From NCBI GenBank assembly GCA_964652155.1, contig CAZZBK010000060.1, forward strand, positions 1-33,300: DNA of 33,300 bases, in the 5' to 3' direction. Positions 17,252-26,126 of this stretch are shown in pieces. The position numbers and the translations under genes are program-made. The DNA is from CAZZBK01 sp964652155. Lineage in GTDB: Bacteria > Planctomycetota > Planctomycetia > Pirellulales > PNKZ01. How positions within the stretch are numbered: position 1 is the stretch's first letter; the number at the start of each line of letters is the position of its first letter. A model generated the notes under the pieces. It worked only from the letters and a program-made list of their open reading frames with translations, ran no database searches and was not told where the DNA came from.

Positions 17252-17346
17252 AAGGGATGAGGTGTGAGGGATGAGGGGCGCGTGTAAGACAAGCTCCTCG
17301 CGTCAGCGTTCCGAACCTCATCCCACGCCCCTTACCCCACACCCCT
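17252..17346. repeat. G/A-rich imperfect inverted repeat
   Basis: The left arm begins GGGATGAGGTGTGAGGG and the right arm runs through CCTCATCCCACGCCCC to ACCCCACACCCC. They pair imperfectly over about 20 bases. It fills most of the space between the cytochrome and thioredoxin-like genes, and resembles in composition the hairpin between glgC and glgA. No T-run is present. Confidence 0.4.
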
Positions 17347-17363
17347 ATCAAGGACAATTTCAT

Positions 17364-17885
17364 ATGCGTCTCGCCACGCCTCTCGTGATCGTATCTCTGT
17401 TGTTGGGTTGCAGCGGCCAAGGGGTCGCTCAGAACGGAGCCAAGCCGGCCGTCAGTTTGCAGATCAAAGGCTACGATGAAGTCGCCGCGGCCGTGGCGGC
17501 CCACAAAGGCAAGGTGGTCGTGCTCGACGCCTGGAGCACGTCATGCGACCCCTGCATCAAAGAGTTCCCACACCTCGTCGAGTTGCACAAAAAGCACGGG
17601 GCCGACAAGATCGCCTGCATCTCGCTGAGTTGCGACTTCGAGGGGCTCGGCAAGCCCGAGGAGCAATTGCCCAAGGTGCTCAAGTTTCTGACCGAGCAAG
17701 GGGCGACGTTTCAGAATTTTCTCGGCCGCGAGGATAGCGACACGTTGTTTGGCAAGTTGAAGATCCCATCGATCCCGGCCGTGTTTATCTACGCCAAGGA
17801 CGGTACGCTCGCCAAGAAGATCGACGCCGAGTTTAGCTACACCAAGGACGTCAATCCGCTGGTCGACGAGTTGTTGAAGAAGTAA
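17364..17885 (+). CDS. Thioredoxin-like lipoprotein (TlpA/ResA type)
   Basis: 173 residues. The N-terminus MRLATPLVIVSLLLGC is a lipoprotein signal with the lipobox Cys at residue 16, so it is probably anchored on the outer face of a membrane. The thioredoxin fold carries the redox pair C61-x-x-C64 (STSCDPCIKEFP) and a cis-proline loop (IPSIPAVFIY). TlpA/ResA proteins commonly reduce the CxxCH cysteines of apocytochromes c, which fits its place directly after a di-haem cytochrome gene and near a tri-haem one. The start follows AAGGA by nine bases. The substrate link is inferred from context. Confidence 0.85.
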   Translation: MRLATPLVIVSLLLGCSGQGVAQNGAKPAVSLQIKGYDEVAAAVAAHKGKVVVLDAWSTSCDPCIKEFPHLVELHKKHGADKIACISLSCDFEGLGKPEEQLPKVLKFLTEQGATFQNFLGREDSDTLFGKLKIPSIPAVFIYAKDGTLAKKIDAEFSYTKDVNPLVDELLKK

Positions 17886-17895
17886 CGCTTCCCAG

Positions 17896-17939
17896 GCCGG
17901 CGACTTTGTCGCCGATATAACGGCGGCGAAGCCGCCGGC
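17896..17939. repeat. Twin hairpin of REP type
   Basis: Two adjacent hairpins with three-base loops: GGCGAC/GTCGCC with loop TTT (17899-17913) and CGGCGGC/GCCGCCG with loop GAA (17921-17937). The outer GCCGGC arms (17896-17901 and 17934-17939) can also pair with each other. It lies between the thioredoxin-like and ThuA genes, with no T-run. Confidence 0.55.
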
Positions 17940-17990
17940 TTGGGGCAAATATCCACTCATGGGTCAATCACACTCTCGGAGAAACCTTCC

Positions 17991-18863
17991 ATGACGCGCA
18001 TTGCCCTGCTGCTGAGTTGGTGTCTGTTCGCGCTCGCCGCGCCGCTGTCGGCCGCCCCGCTCAAGGCGCTGATCGTCGACGGACAAAACAACCATGCCTG
18101 GGCCCAAACGACACCGGTGCTCAAGCAGCAGTTGCTCGAGTCCGGCCTGTTCATGGTCGACGTGGCCACGTCCCCCGCCAAGGGGCAAGACCAGAGCGGC
18201 TTCAAGCCCAAGTTTGCCGACTATCAGGTGGTGGTCAGCAACTACAACGGCGACGAGTGGTGCGAAGAAACCAAGCAGGCGCTGGTCGACTACGTGCGCG
18301 GCGGCGGCGGGCTGGTCATTGTGCACGCGGCCAACAATTCTTTTCCCAAGTGGAAAGAGTACAACGAGATGATTGGCCTGGGGGGCTGGGGTGGCCGCAA
18401 CGAGAAGTCGGGCCCCTACGTGCGTTTCCGCGAGGGGAAGATCGTCAAAGACACCACGCCTGGCGCGGGCGGGCATCATGGCCCGCAGCATGAGTTCGCT
18501 GTCGTGGTTCGCAATCCGAATCATCCGATCACGGCGGGGTTGCCCAGCTCGTGGATGCATGCCAAGGACGAACTTTACGACAAGCTGCGTGGCCCGGCCG
18601 AGAATATCGACGTGCTGGTCACCGCCTTTGCCGCGAGCGACAAGGGGGGGACCGGCGAGCACGAGCCGTCGCTGTTCACCGTCGCCTTTGGCAAGGGGCG
18701 TGTGTTTCATACCGTGCAAGGGCACAGTGTCGAGGCGATGCGTTGTGTCGGCTTCGCCGTGACGCTCGTGCGCGGCACCGAGTGGGCCGCGACCGGCAAG
18801 GTCACCAAGACCGACATCCCGGCCGATTTTCCTTCACCCGACAAGGTCAGCCAGCGGCCCTAA
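17991..18863 (+). CDS. Exported ThuA-domain protein
   Basis: 290 residues with a signal peptide (MTRIALLLSWCLFALAAPLSA). The ThuA fold, related to class I glutamine amidotransferases, is recognised by LKALIVDGQNNHAWAQTTP near the start, DYVRGGGGLVIVHAANNSF in the middle, and GGHHGPQHEF and GKGRVFHTVQGHS later. ThuA proteins are linked to trehalose and other sugar use in rhizobia and are very abundant in planctomycetes; the reaction is not settled. The start follows GGAG by nine bases. It sits between redox genes and the M19-like and Gfo/Idh genes, a usual setting for sugar catabolism. Confidence 0.88.
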   Translation: MTRIALLLSWCLFALAAPLSAAPLKALIVDGQNNHAWAQTTPVLKQQLLESGLFMVDVATSPAKGQDQSGFKPKFADYQVVVSNYNGDEWCEETKQALVDYVRGGGGLVIVHAANNSFPKWKEYNEMIGLGGWGGRNEKSGPYVRFREGKIVKDTTPGAGGHHGPQHEFAVVVRNPNHPITAGLPSSWMHAKDELYDKLRGPAENIDVLVTAFAASDKGGTGEHEPSLFTVAFGKGRVFHTVQGHSVEAMRCVGFAVTLVRGTEWAATGKVTKTDIPADFPSPDKVSQRP

Positions 18864-18894
18864 GCGGCCAATTTTCATCAAGAGGTCTAGATTC

Positions 18895-20227
18895 ATGACC
18901 GTGTCGCGTCGTCAGTTCATGGTGTCCGCCGCGGCCGCGTCGCTGGCGAGTCGGTTGACCGGCGCGCGGCGATTGCTCGCCGGGCCGCTCGCGTCGAGCA
19001 ACGATGTCATTCAGCAGGCGCGGCAAGTCGCGCTGTCGATCCTCGCTCCGAAAGACCGTGACGTGCAGCACGGGCTCGAGCTGCACGCCAGTTCGCTGGT
19101 CTTCGAGAGCTACGGTTTCGCCCCGCGCGCGGCGCTCGACGGCGCGGCCTACAACCGGGCCTTGGCTGACGGTGCCAGTGACGCTGAGCTGGTCGATCTG
19201 CGTGAGGAAATGTCGATGACTCGTTGGGCGACCAGCGAGGCCGAACGGGCCGAGTTCCTCGAAGCGTTTCGCTCGGCGGGCGTGACCTGCATTTTTCAGA
19301 ACACCGGCGAAGAGGGGAGCGACCCGCTACGGCTCATCAAGCGGCTGGCGCGATTCACCTACGCCACCGATGCCCTGCGCGACACATGCTTCAAGGCGGT
19401 CACGCCCGACGAGGTGCTTGCAGCCAAGAAGGCCGAACAACTCTGCTTGGCGTTCACGACCAACGGCGTGCCGCTGCGACAGCAGTGGGACAGCCCCCGT
19501 GACGAGCTGCGGAACATTCGCCTGTTCAAGCAACTGGGGGTGCAGATGATGCACCTCACGTACAATCGTCGCAATCCGCTGGGCGATGGCTGCGGCGAGC
19601 CCAACGATGCCGGGCTGAGCGACTTCGGCGCGCTCGCGATTGCCGAACTTAATAAGCTGGGGGTGATCGTCGACGTGGCGCACAGCGGCTGGCGCACGAG
19701 CTTGGAGGCGGCCCGCGCGTCGAGTCGCCCGATGGTGGCCAGTCACACGGCCTGTGCGTCGCTCCACAAGCACTATCGTGGCAAGCCGGATGAAACGATC
19801 AAAGCCATCTGCGATACCGGCGGCCTGATCGGCATCTGCTGCATCCCGCAATTCCTCGGCGGCAAAGGGGACATCGTGGCCTTGCTGGATCATCTCGACT
19901 ACGCGATCCGCACGTTCGGCGCCGAGCACGTGGCGATTGGCACCGACATTGCGTACACCTCGCGCAACGACAAAGCCGAGCGCGCCAAGATCGAAAAACG
20001 TGCCGACGGACGCTCGCCGAAGAGCGCGTCGGGCGCGCGGTGGGAGCATCTCTGGCCCAAGTTCGATTTCCGCCCTGCGAGCGACGCGGTGCAGAGCATC
20101 GCCTGGACCAATTGGCCGATCTTCACGATCGGCCTGGTACAGCGTGGCCACAGCGACGAGACCATTCGCAAAGTGCTGGGCGAGAACGTGCTGCGCGTCT
20201 GGCGCGCCAACCAGCCGCAAGGGGCTC
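18895..20227 (+). CDS. Exported peptidase M19 (membrane dipeptidase)-like protein, 3' end in assembly gap
   Basis: 444 residues are visible before the N-run; the last ones (VLGENVLRVW) match the family C-terminus, so little is missing. The N-terminus VSRRQFMVSAAAAS is a twin-arginine-like export signal. Family features include GLSDFGALAIAELNKLG, VIVDVAHSG (H263), MVASHTACASL (H284) and AIGTDIAY (D351). However, the first metal motif HxD reads H64-A-S66, and the bridging Glu of the usual (V/I)EGGH motif is absent (AFTTNGVP instead). So it may not be a standard zinc dipeptidase. AAGAGG lies nine bases before the start, and the gene begins 31 bases after the ThuA gene. Confidence 0.78.
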
Positions 20228-20327
20228 NNNNNNNNNNNNNNNNNNNNNNNNNNNNNNNNNNNNNNNNNNNNNNNNNNNNNNNNNNNNNNNNNNNNNNNNN
20301 NNNNNNNNNNNNNNNNNNNNNNNNNNN
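20228..20327. other. Assembly gap (100 N)
   Basis: Exactly 100 unknown bases, the conventional filler for a gap of unknown length. It hides the end of the M19-like gene. The 100 bases right of it do not continue a recognisable M19 C-terminus in any frame, so the true distance across the gap is unknown. Confidence 0.98.
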
Positions 20328-20446
20328 CTTGCGCCACTCGATCCGGTCGAGCACGACCTCGGTCTGCTTGCCTGGGAAGAGTCATCGGAGTTGCCGCAAA
20401 CAACCCAAGCAGACGCAAGGAATTTGAAAGGACGTGAGTGGAAGAC

Positions 20447-20494
20447 GATCAAAATCCCTCGGTCTTTTTTGTGACTTTTTGCGTTCTTTGCGGC
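20447..20494. repeat. Single copy of the TTTGCGTTCTTTGCGGC repeat
   Basis: TTTGCGTTCTTTGCGGC at 20478-20494 is identical to 26219-26235, where it forms half of a long inverted repeat. Both copies are preceded, at different distances, by GATCAAAA and a T-rich stretch, so a larger diverged unit is likely. It lies between the gap and the Gfo/Idh/MocA gene. Confidence 0.6.
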
Positions 20495-20621
20495 CAATCC
20501 TCAGCCAGCTTAACGACCCGATTCGCTCTGGGGCTTTTCGGATGTTAAAATCGACGACTTGCCTGCCGGACCTTGTTTCGCTGATCCACCTCCTTCGACT
20601 TTAGCCTCGGGAGTTCTCGTC

Positions 20622-21947
20622 ATGAATCATCCTCTGCATCGTCGCGATGTGCTCAAAGCGGGCGCCGCATTCGCCGCCTTCAATATCATTCACAGCGGCG
20701 CGCGAGCCGTCTCGCCCAACGGCAAACTGCGAACCGCTCATGTCGGCGTCGGCGGCATGGGGGGCGGGGACTTAAACTCGATCGCATCACACGCCAAAGT
20801 CGAAGTCGCCGCGCTGTGCGATGTCGACTCGACGCGACTCGACGGCCTGAAAGGCAAATACCCCGACGCGAAACCGTTTCGCGATTATCGCGAGATGATT
20901 GCCCAACTCGGCGACTCGATCGACGCCGTCGTGGTCTCGACCCCCGACCACACGCACGCCCCGGCCGCGATGACCGCGCTGCTCAAAGGAAAGCCGGTCT
21001 ACTGCCAGAAGCCGCTGACCCATGAGGTGTACGAGGCGCGGCAGTTGCGGTTGGTCGCCGAGCAAAAGGGAATCGTCACGCAGATGGGCATTCAGGTCCA
21101 CTCGGCACCACCGTATCGCCGCGCGGTCAAGATGATCCAAAGCGGCGTGATCGGTAAAGTGAGCCAAGTGCATGCCTGGTCGAACAAGAACTGGGGTTAC
21201 GACGGCACAACGCTCCCCACCGCAGGCAAAGCCCCCGACACGCTCGACTGGAACCTGTGGCTCGGCACCGCAGCCGAGCGACCGTTCGTGTCGGGCGTTT
21301 ATCACCCGGGCAACTGGCGAAAGCTGATCGACTTTGGCACCGGCACGCTGGGGGACATGGGGGTGCATATTTTCGATACGCCCTACGATGCCTGTGCGCT
21401 CACCTCGCCCAAGTGGGCCAAGACGATCTGCCGCGCCCCGACCGGCATCGGCCATCCCGAGAGGAACACCGTGCAGTACGAGTTCCCCGGCACCAAGTTC
21501 ACGACCGACTCGTTGATCTGGACCTGGTACGACGGCTCGTTTGCGCCACCCAAGAGCGAAGAACTCAAGCTGCCCGAGGGGCTCAAGTTGCCCGGCCAGG
21601 GCGCGTTGTTTGTCGGCGAAGGTGGTTACATGTTGTTACCCCACGTCGGCGAAGCGGTGTTGTTTCCCGAAGAAAAGTTCAAAGACTACAAGCGTCCCGA
21701 GGTCGAATCGCAGAGCCATTACCATCAGTGGGTTGATGCCTGCCTGGGCGCGGGCAAGACGAGCGCGAGCTTCAGCTACGGCGGGCCGCTCACCGAGTCG
21801 CTGCTGTTGGGCGTCGTCGCGAATCGCTTCCCCGACACGAAATTACTGTGGGACGCCGAAAAGTTGCAGGTGACCAACAGCCGCGAGGCGACCGCCCTCA
21901 TCCGGGGCAAGGTGCGCGCGGGCTTCCAGGTCGGCCCGCTGTCGTAG
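20622..21947 (+). CDS. Exported Gfo/Idh/MocA-family oxidoreductase
   Basis: 441 residues. A twin-arginine-like signal (HRRDVLKAGAAFAAF) heads the protein, so it is probably folded with its cofactor in the cytoplasm and then exported. The Rossmann fold has the glycine motif GVGGMGGG (42-49), followed by VSTPDHTHAP and the catalytic-type lysine in CQKPLTHE (K130), where classical members read EKP. The C-terminal domain has GDMGVHIFDTPYDA. Members oxidise or reduce sugars and related compounds with NAD(P), often tightly bound. The start is chosen by TCGGGAG eight bases upstream; a longer open frame reaches 20559 but spoils the signal. It sits between the M19-like and sugar-dehydrogenase genes. 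Confidence 0.9.
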   Translation: MNHPLHRRDVLKAGAAFAAFNIIHSGARAVSPNGKLRTAHVGVGGMGGGDLNSIASHAKVEVAALCDVDSTRLDGLKGKYPDAKPFRDYREMIAQLGDSIDAVVVSTPDHTHAPAAMTALLKGKPVYCQKPLTHEVYEARQLRLVAEQKGIVTQMGIQVHSAPPYRRAVKMIQSGVIGKVSQVHAWSNKNWGYDGTTLPTAGKAPDTLDWNLWLGTAAERPFVSGVYHPGNWRKLIDFGTGTLGDMGVHIFDTPYDACALTSPKWAKTICRAPTGIGHPERNTVQYEFPGTKFTTDSLIWTWYDGSFAPPKSEELKLPEGLKLPGQGALFVGEGGYMLLPHVGEAVLFPEEKFKDYKRPEVESQSHYHQWVDACLGAGKTSASFSYGGPLTESLLLGVVANRFPDTKLLWDAEKLQVTNSREATALIRGKVRAGFQVGPLS

Positions 21948-21972
21948 TCAGCCGCTAGGAATGTTCAACGAG

Positions 21973-22052
21973 CGGGAGACGTAAGTCTCCCGATATGTTC
22001 GAATCGTCGGACCGTTCACTTCTGCAAAAAATCGGGGGTCTGACGACCCCCG
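21973..22052. repeat. Pair of hairpins of REP type
   Basis: Two perfect 8-base inverted repeats with four-base loops: CGGGAGAC/GTCTCCCG with loop GTAA (21973-21992), and CGGGGGTC/GACCCCCG with loop TGAC (22033-22052). They share the layout CGGG..C, loop, G..CCCG and lie between the Gfo/Idh and sugar-dehydrogenase genes. No T-run follows. They look like two copies of one mobile palindrome type. Confidence 0.6.
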
Positions 22053-22113
22053 CTCCTTGTTTGCGAATTTGATTGAGGCATGAATTTTCCACATCAGGGA
22101 TTGGGTTGTTCTC

Positions 22114-24951
22114 ATGAGTCGTGTGTTGAATCGATATAGTGGGTTGTTCGTATTCGCGATGTTGAGCACGGTGCTTTCGACGATCGACGGGGCCGAGCAA
22201 GCCGCCTCACCACGTCCAGCTTGGGCAACCTCGAAGGTCACCGGTTCGCCGCTGCCCCCCGAGCCGTTTGAGATCGTCGCGTCGTTTCCGCAATTGAAGT
22301 TCAAACTCCCGACAAGCTTGGAAGAGTTTCCCACCGCGCCGCGACTGCTCGTGACCGAGATGGGAGGCAAAATCTACAGCTTCTCCAAACAGGCGAACGT
22401 CGCGCAAGCCGACTTGGTCGCTGATCTCGATGCCATGCTGAGTGCCGATTTACGCGGCAAAAGACTCGCGCTGTTTGACGCCGAGTTTCATCCGCAGTTT
22501 GTGAGCAACCGCCATCTGATCGTCTGCTACGTGCATCCAGGCAACGGCGGACACACACGCGTCTCGCGGCTCACACTGACGAAGGACGAGCAACCCAAGG
22601 TCGAGCCCGGCAGCGAGCAGGTCCTCATCACCTGGCCCTCGGGCGGACATAATGCTGGCTGCCTCGAGTTTGGTCCCGACGGCTATTTGTACATCGCCAC
22701 GGGCGACGGCTCGGGCCCCAATCCGCCCGATGGCCTGACGACCGGCCAGGATGTTTCCGACCTGCTCGGCTCGATCCTCCGCATCGATGTCGATAAGCTC
22801 AGCGGTGAGCTGGCCTACTCGATCCCGGCCGACAACCCGTTCGTCGGCAAGCCGAATATCCGCGCCGAGATTTGGGCCTACGGGCTGCGCAACCCGTGGA
22901 AGTTCGGCATCGATAGGACGAATGGCCAGGTGTTCGTGGCCGACAACGGCTGGGAATCATGGGAGATGATCCACCGCGCCGATCGGGGCACGAATTGCGG
23001 CTGGCCGGTGATGGAAGGGCGCGCGGCGCTTCGCAGCGAGGTCAAGGTCGGCCCGACGCCGATCGTCCCACCGGTCATGGATCACTCGCACACGGAGGCT
23101 AACTCGGTCATCGGCGGACCCGTCTATCGCGGCTCGAAACTCGCGGACCTCAATGGCGCGTTTGTCTATGGCGACTACATCACCGGCACGATTTGGGGCG
23201 TGAAACCCGACCGCGACGGGTCGTACTCCTGCACCACACTCATCGACACCGATCAGCGGATCGTCGGCTTCCTGCAAGGGAGTCAGGGGGAACTCTATGT
23301 GCTCGACTACGATCTCACCGGGCAGATTTATGAGCTGCGGCCGTCGAACACACCGGACACCTCGGCGACCTTCCCGCGTCGGTTGAGCGCGACGGGATTG
23401 TTCCAGTCCCTCTCACCGCTTGCACCGGCCGACGGTGTCGTACCCTACTCGGTCGTTGTGCCACGCTGGGATGACGGCGCTGAGTCGCAACGCTGGGTCG
23501 CGATTCCAGGTAACGGCAAGATCGAGTTGGCCCCGAGCGCCGAGAAGCCAGCCGTGTATCCCGAAGGGACCGTGTTGGTGAAGCATCTCACGCTGCCGCA
23601 AGGTAACGATAAGTCGATTCCGTTGGAGACGCAACTGCTGCATTACGAGCGAGGCACGTGGCGACCGTACAGTTATCTCTGGGACGAGGCTGGCCGTGAG
23701 GCGACACTCGTCGACACCGTGGGGACAAGCCGGCCGATCAAGTTGGCCGCGAGGGACAAGACCCCGGCCATCGAACGGACTTGGCACGTGAACGCCACGA
23801 ACGAGTGCAAACTCTGCCACAACGCGGGACCGAAATTTGTCTTGGGCTTTGTGCCGAATCAATTGACGAACTCAGCAAGTTCCTTGGCAGCACAAGCTGT
23901 GCTGCTGTCAGCGCCTCCAATCAAGGCTGATGATCCGCTCCAACTCGTGGATCCGCATGACCATCAGCGACATCTCGACGACCGTGCTCGCTCGTATCTA
24001 CATGCCAATTGCAGCATGTGTCATCACCCAGGGGGCAACGCGATCGTGTCGTTCTTCCTGCGCCGCGATTTGCCCTTTGAACAGCTCAATACGAACAAAG
24101 GGACCGGCATTGGCACGTTCGGCATGCGCGACGCCAAGATCATCGTTCCGGGCGACCCATACCGCAGCGTGCTCATGTACCGCATGACGAAACTCGGCTA
24201 CGCCCGGATGCCGTACATCGGCTCGCGCGTGGTCGATAGCGAGGGTGTGGCCCTGATCGAGCAATGGATTCTGTCGTTGGGCAACACGAAGCCAAATCAG
24301 CACTCGACGTCGGATATGAACTCGACCGAAGACGCGCTTGCCCTGGCGTTGCAACTGCACTCCGGCAAATTGATCGGCGGCAAGTTTACTGACGCCGTCA
24401 AGGCCGGTAGCGCGCTGGCGGCCAGCGACCGGCGTGGGTTGTTCGAGACGTTCGTCCCCGAGTCGCAGCGGCGACCGACGCTTGGGCCGACGTTTGATCC
24501 GCAGATCGTGTTGAGCAAAACGGGCGATGCCGCGCGTGGCCGGTTGATCTTCTTCAGCGATGGTGCCCGCTGCCGCAATTGCCACGAGGCGGACGATCGC
24601 GACAAGTCACTCGGCCCGACGCTGCTCGACATCAAAAAGAAATACCCTCGCACGGCCGACATGCTGCCGCACGTCTTGCAGCCCTCACTCAAGATCGACG
24701 AGCCATTTGCGGCATACACCGCCGTGCTCGCCGACGGCCGGGTGCTGAGCGGTTTGCTCGTCGAACAAAACGACCAGCAGGTCGTGCTCAAAACGCCCGA
24801 GAAACGCATTGTGCGACTGTTGCGGGCGAACATTGAAGAACTGGTCAAGAGCACGGCGTCGCTGATGCCCGAGCGCATCTTGAGCGACCTGACCGCGCAG
24901 GAAGCGGCCGATTTGCTGGAGTACATTCGCGCGGTCACCTTGCAGCCGTAG
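22114..24951 (+). CDS. PQQ-dependent sugar dehydrogenase-like protein with three haem c sites
   Basis: 945 residues with a signal peptide. Residues about 50-410 form a soluble glucose/sorbosone-dehydrogenase-type propeller: SGGHNAGCLEFGPDGYLY (catalytic-base candidate H179), EIWAYGLRNPWKFGID and a TNCGWPVMEG turn. The middle region has haem sites CKLCH (565-569) and CSMCH (633-637). The C-terminal ~135 residues are the PVC-type haem domain with CRNCH (820-824), then SLGPTLLDIKKKYPR and the VLADGRVLSGLL strand pair. The likely job is oxidising a sugar outside the cytoplasm and passing electrons through its own haems. The ribosome site is weak. PQQ binding is inferred from the family, and no PQQ synthesis genes are in view. 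Confidence 0.88.
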   Translation: MSRVLNRYSGLFVFAMLSTVLSTIDGAEQAASPRPAWATSKVTGSPLPPEPFEIVASFPQLKFKLPTSLEEFPTAPRLLVTEMGGKIYSFSKQANVAQADLVADLDAMLSADLRGKRLALFDAEFHPQFVSNRHLIVCYVHPGNGGHTRVSRLTLTKDEQPKVEPGSEQVLITWPSGGHNAGCLEFGPDGYLYIATGDGSGPNPPDGLTTGQDVSDLLGSILRIDVDKLSGELAYSIPADNPFVGKPNIRAEIWAYGLRNPWKFGIDRTNGQVFVADNGWESWEMIHRADRGTNCGWPVMEGRAALRSEVKVGPTPIVPPVMDHSHTEANSVIGGPVYRGSKLADLNGAFVYGDYITGTIWGVKPDRDGSYSCTTLIDTDQRIVGFLQGSQGELYVLDYDLTGQIYELRPSNTPDTSATFPRRLSATGLFQSLSPLAPADGVVPYSVVVPRWDDGAESQRWVAIPGNGKIELAPSAEKPAVYPEGTVLVKHLTLPQGNDKSIPLETQLLHYERGTWRPYSYLWDEAGREATLVDTVGTSRPIKLAARDKTPAIERTWHVNATNECKLCHNAGPKFVLGFVPNQLTNSASSLAAQAVLLSAPPIKADDPLQLVDPHDHQRHLDDRARSYLHANCSMCHHPGGNAIVSFFLRRDLPFEQLNTNKGTGIGTFGMRDAKIIVPGDPYRSVLMYRMTKLGYARMPYIGSRVVDSEGVALIEQWILSLGNTKPNQHSTSDMNSTEDALALALQLHSGKLIGGKFTDAVKAGSALAASDRRGLFETFVPESQRRPTLGPTFDPQIVLSKTGDAARGRLIFFSDGARCRNCHEADDRDKSLGPTLLDIKKKYPRTADMLPHVLQPSLKIDEPFAAYTAVLADGRVLSGLLVEQNDQQVVLKTPEKRIVRLLRANIEELVKSTASLMPERILSDLTAQEAADLLEYIRAVTLQP

Positions 24952-25030
24952 TATTGCAGGTTAGGATGCAGTCGTGGCGTGTTCGACACCAGGGCGTCGG
25001 ACCGCCGAGTCTTCTCACCAGCGCTGCTCG

Positions 25031-26077
25031 ATGTTTATCCTTGCTCCCCGCGCCCGGCATCGTGATTTGGCCCTGCTGTGTCGTCGGTTGTCGACCTCGC
25101 TCGAGGCGGGGGTCGACATTCGCCGCGTGTTTGCCCGCGAGGCCACGAGTCATCTGCCGCGCGCCATGCGGCGGCACTTGGAGCATATCAGCCACTCGAT
25201 CAGCGGCGGGCAGAGCCTGAGCGAGTCGTTGGAGGGGACCGGCGATTATTTTCCGCCGCTGTTCCGCGCAATGGTGCGCGTGGGTGAACAGACGGGACAC
25301 CTGGACTCGGTGTTTGGCCAGTTGGCCGAGAGCTACGAACATCAGGAACAATTGCGGCGCGAGTTCATGGCGAGCATCGCGTGGCCCATGATCGAACTGA
25401 CACTGGCTCTGGCCACGGTCGGCTTGATCATTTGGATCACCGGCTTTTTCGCCGACAAGAAAGACCTCAACGGCAAAGAGATCGACCTGCTCGGTTGGGG
25501 GCTCAAGGGGACCGACGGCTTGCTCAAGTACTTTGCGTTTCTGGCTTTGGTCGTTGTTGCGCTCAGTGCCTTGTCCCAGGCCATTCGCCGCGGACTGTTT
25601 TGGGGCCGACCCTTGCAACGGGCCGTGCTCTATGTTCCCAAACTGGGCGGCGCGCTGCGCACGCTCGCGCTCGCTCGGATGGCTTGGTCGATGCACCTAA
25701 CGCTGGGCGCGGGGATGGATCTGCTCAAGGCGCTGCCGTTGTGTTTGCGGAGCATGCAAAACGCAACCTACACCGATCACGTGCCGAGCGTCATCGATTC
25801 GGTCCGGCGCGGCGAGAGCGTGGCCGAGGCGCTGGGCGCGACCGGCGTGTTTCCGGCGTCGTTTATCGACGTCATTGACGTCGGCGAGCGGAGTGGCCGA
25901 CTGCCCGAATCGATGGTCACCGTCTCGCGACAATATCAGGACGAAGCTCGGCGAGCGTTGGCGCTGATCACGCGGATCGCCGGCATGGGGGTGTGGCTGA
26001 TGGTGGCCGGCTTGATCACGATGCTCATCTTCCGCATCTTTGGTTTCTATATGAACCAGATCAAGGCGGTGCTGTGA
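25031..26077 (+). CDS. GspF/PilC-type inner-membrane protein
   Basis: 348 residues. Two T2SSF domains are visible: the first from about LALLCRRLSTSLEAGVDI to the membrane segment LALATVGLIIWITGFF, the second from TLALARMAWSMHLTLGAG to the last membrane segment IAGMGVWLMVAGLITMLIF. RVGEQTGHLDSVF and DVGERSGRLPESM are the paired 'GE.SG.L' motifs of the family. It would be the inner-membrane platform of a type II secretion or type IV pilus-like machine. No ATPase, pilin or secretin gene is adjacent. The frame opens at a GTG at 24974; the ATG at 25031 gives the normal N-terminus, though its ribosome site is weak. Confidence 0.85.
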   Translation: MFILAPRARHRDLALLCRRLSTSLEAGVDIRRVFAREATSHLPRAMRRHLEHISHSISGGQSLSESLEGTGDYFPPLFRAMVRVGEQTGHLDSVFGQLAESYEHQEQLRREFMASIAWPMIELTLALATVGLIIWITGFFADKKDLNGKEIDLLGWGLKGTDGLLKYFAFLALVVVALSALSQAIRRGLFWGRPLQRAVLYVPKLGGALRTLALARMAWSMHLTLGAGMDLLKALPLCLRSMQNATYTDHVPSVIDSVRRGESVAEALGATGVFPASFIDVIDVGERSGRLPESMVTVSRQYQDEARRALALITRIAGMGVWLMVAGLITMLIFRIFGFYMNQIKAVL

Positions 26078-26126
26078 GGCGATGACAACACGGGCTGAGA
26101 GCGGGTGATCAAGAACGAGGAACTTG

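Noticed and set aside
20228..20327. The N-run as a biological repeat or deletion
   Set aside because: Exactly 100 N is scaffold filler and says nothing about the sequence.
20328..20428. Coding-like text right of the gap, on the minus strand ending TEVVLDRIEWRK and on the plus strand joining the M19-like frame
   Set aside because: The minus-strand piece has a stop just upstream and no start codon; the plus-strand join is an artefact of reading through N. It may be a gene fragment, but the gap prevents judgement.
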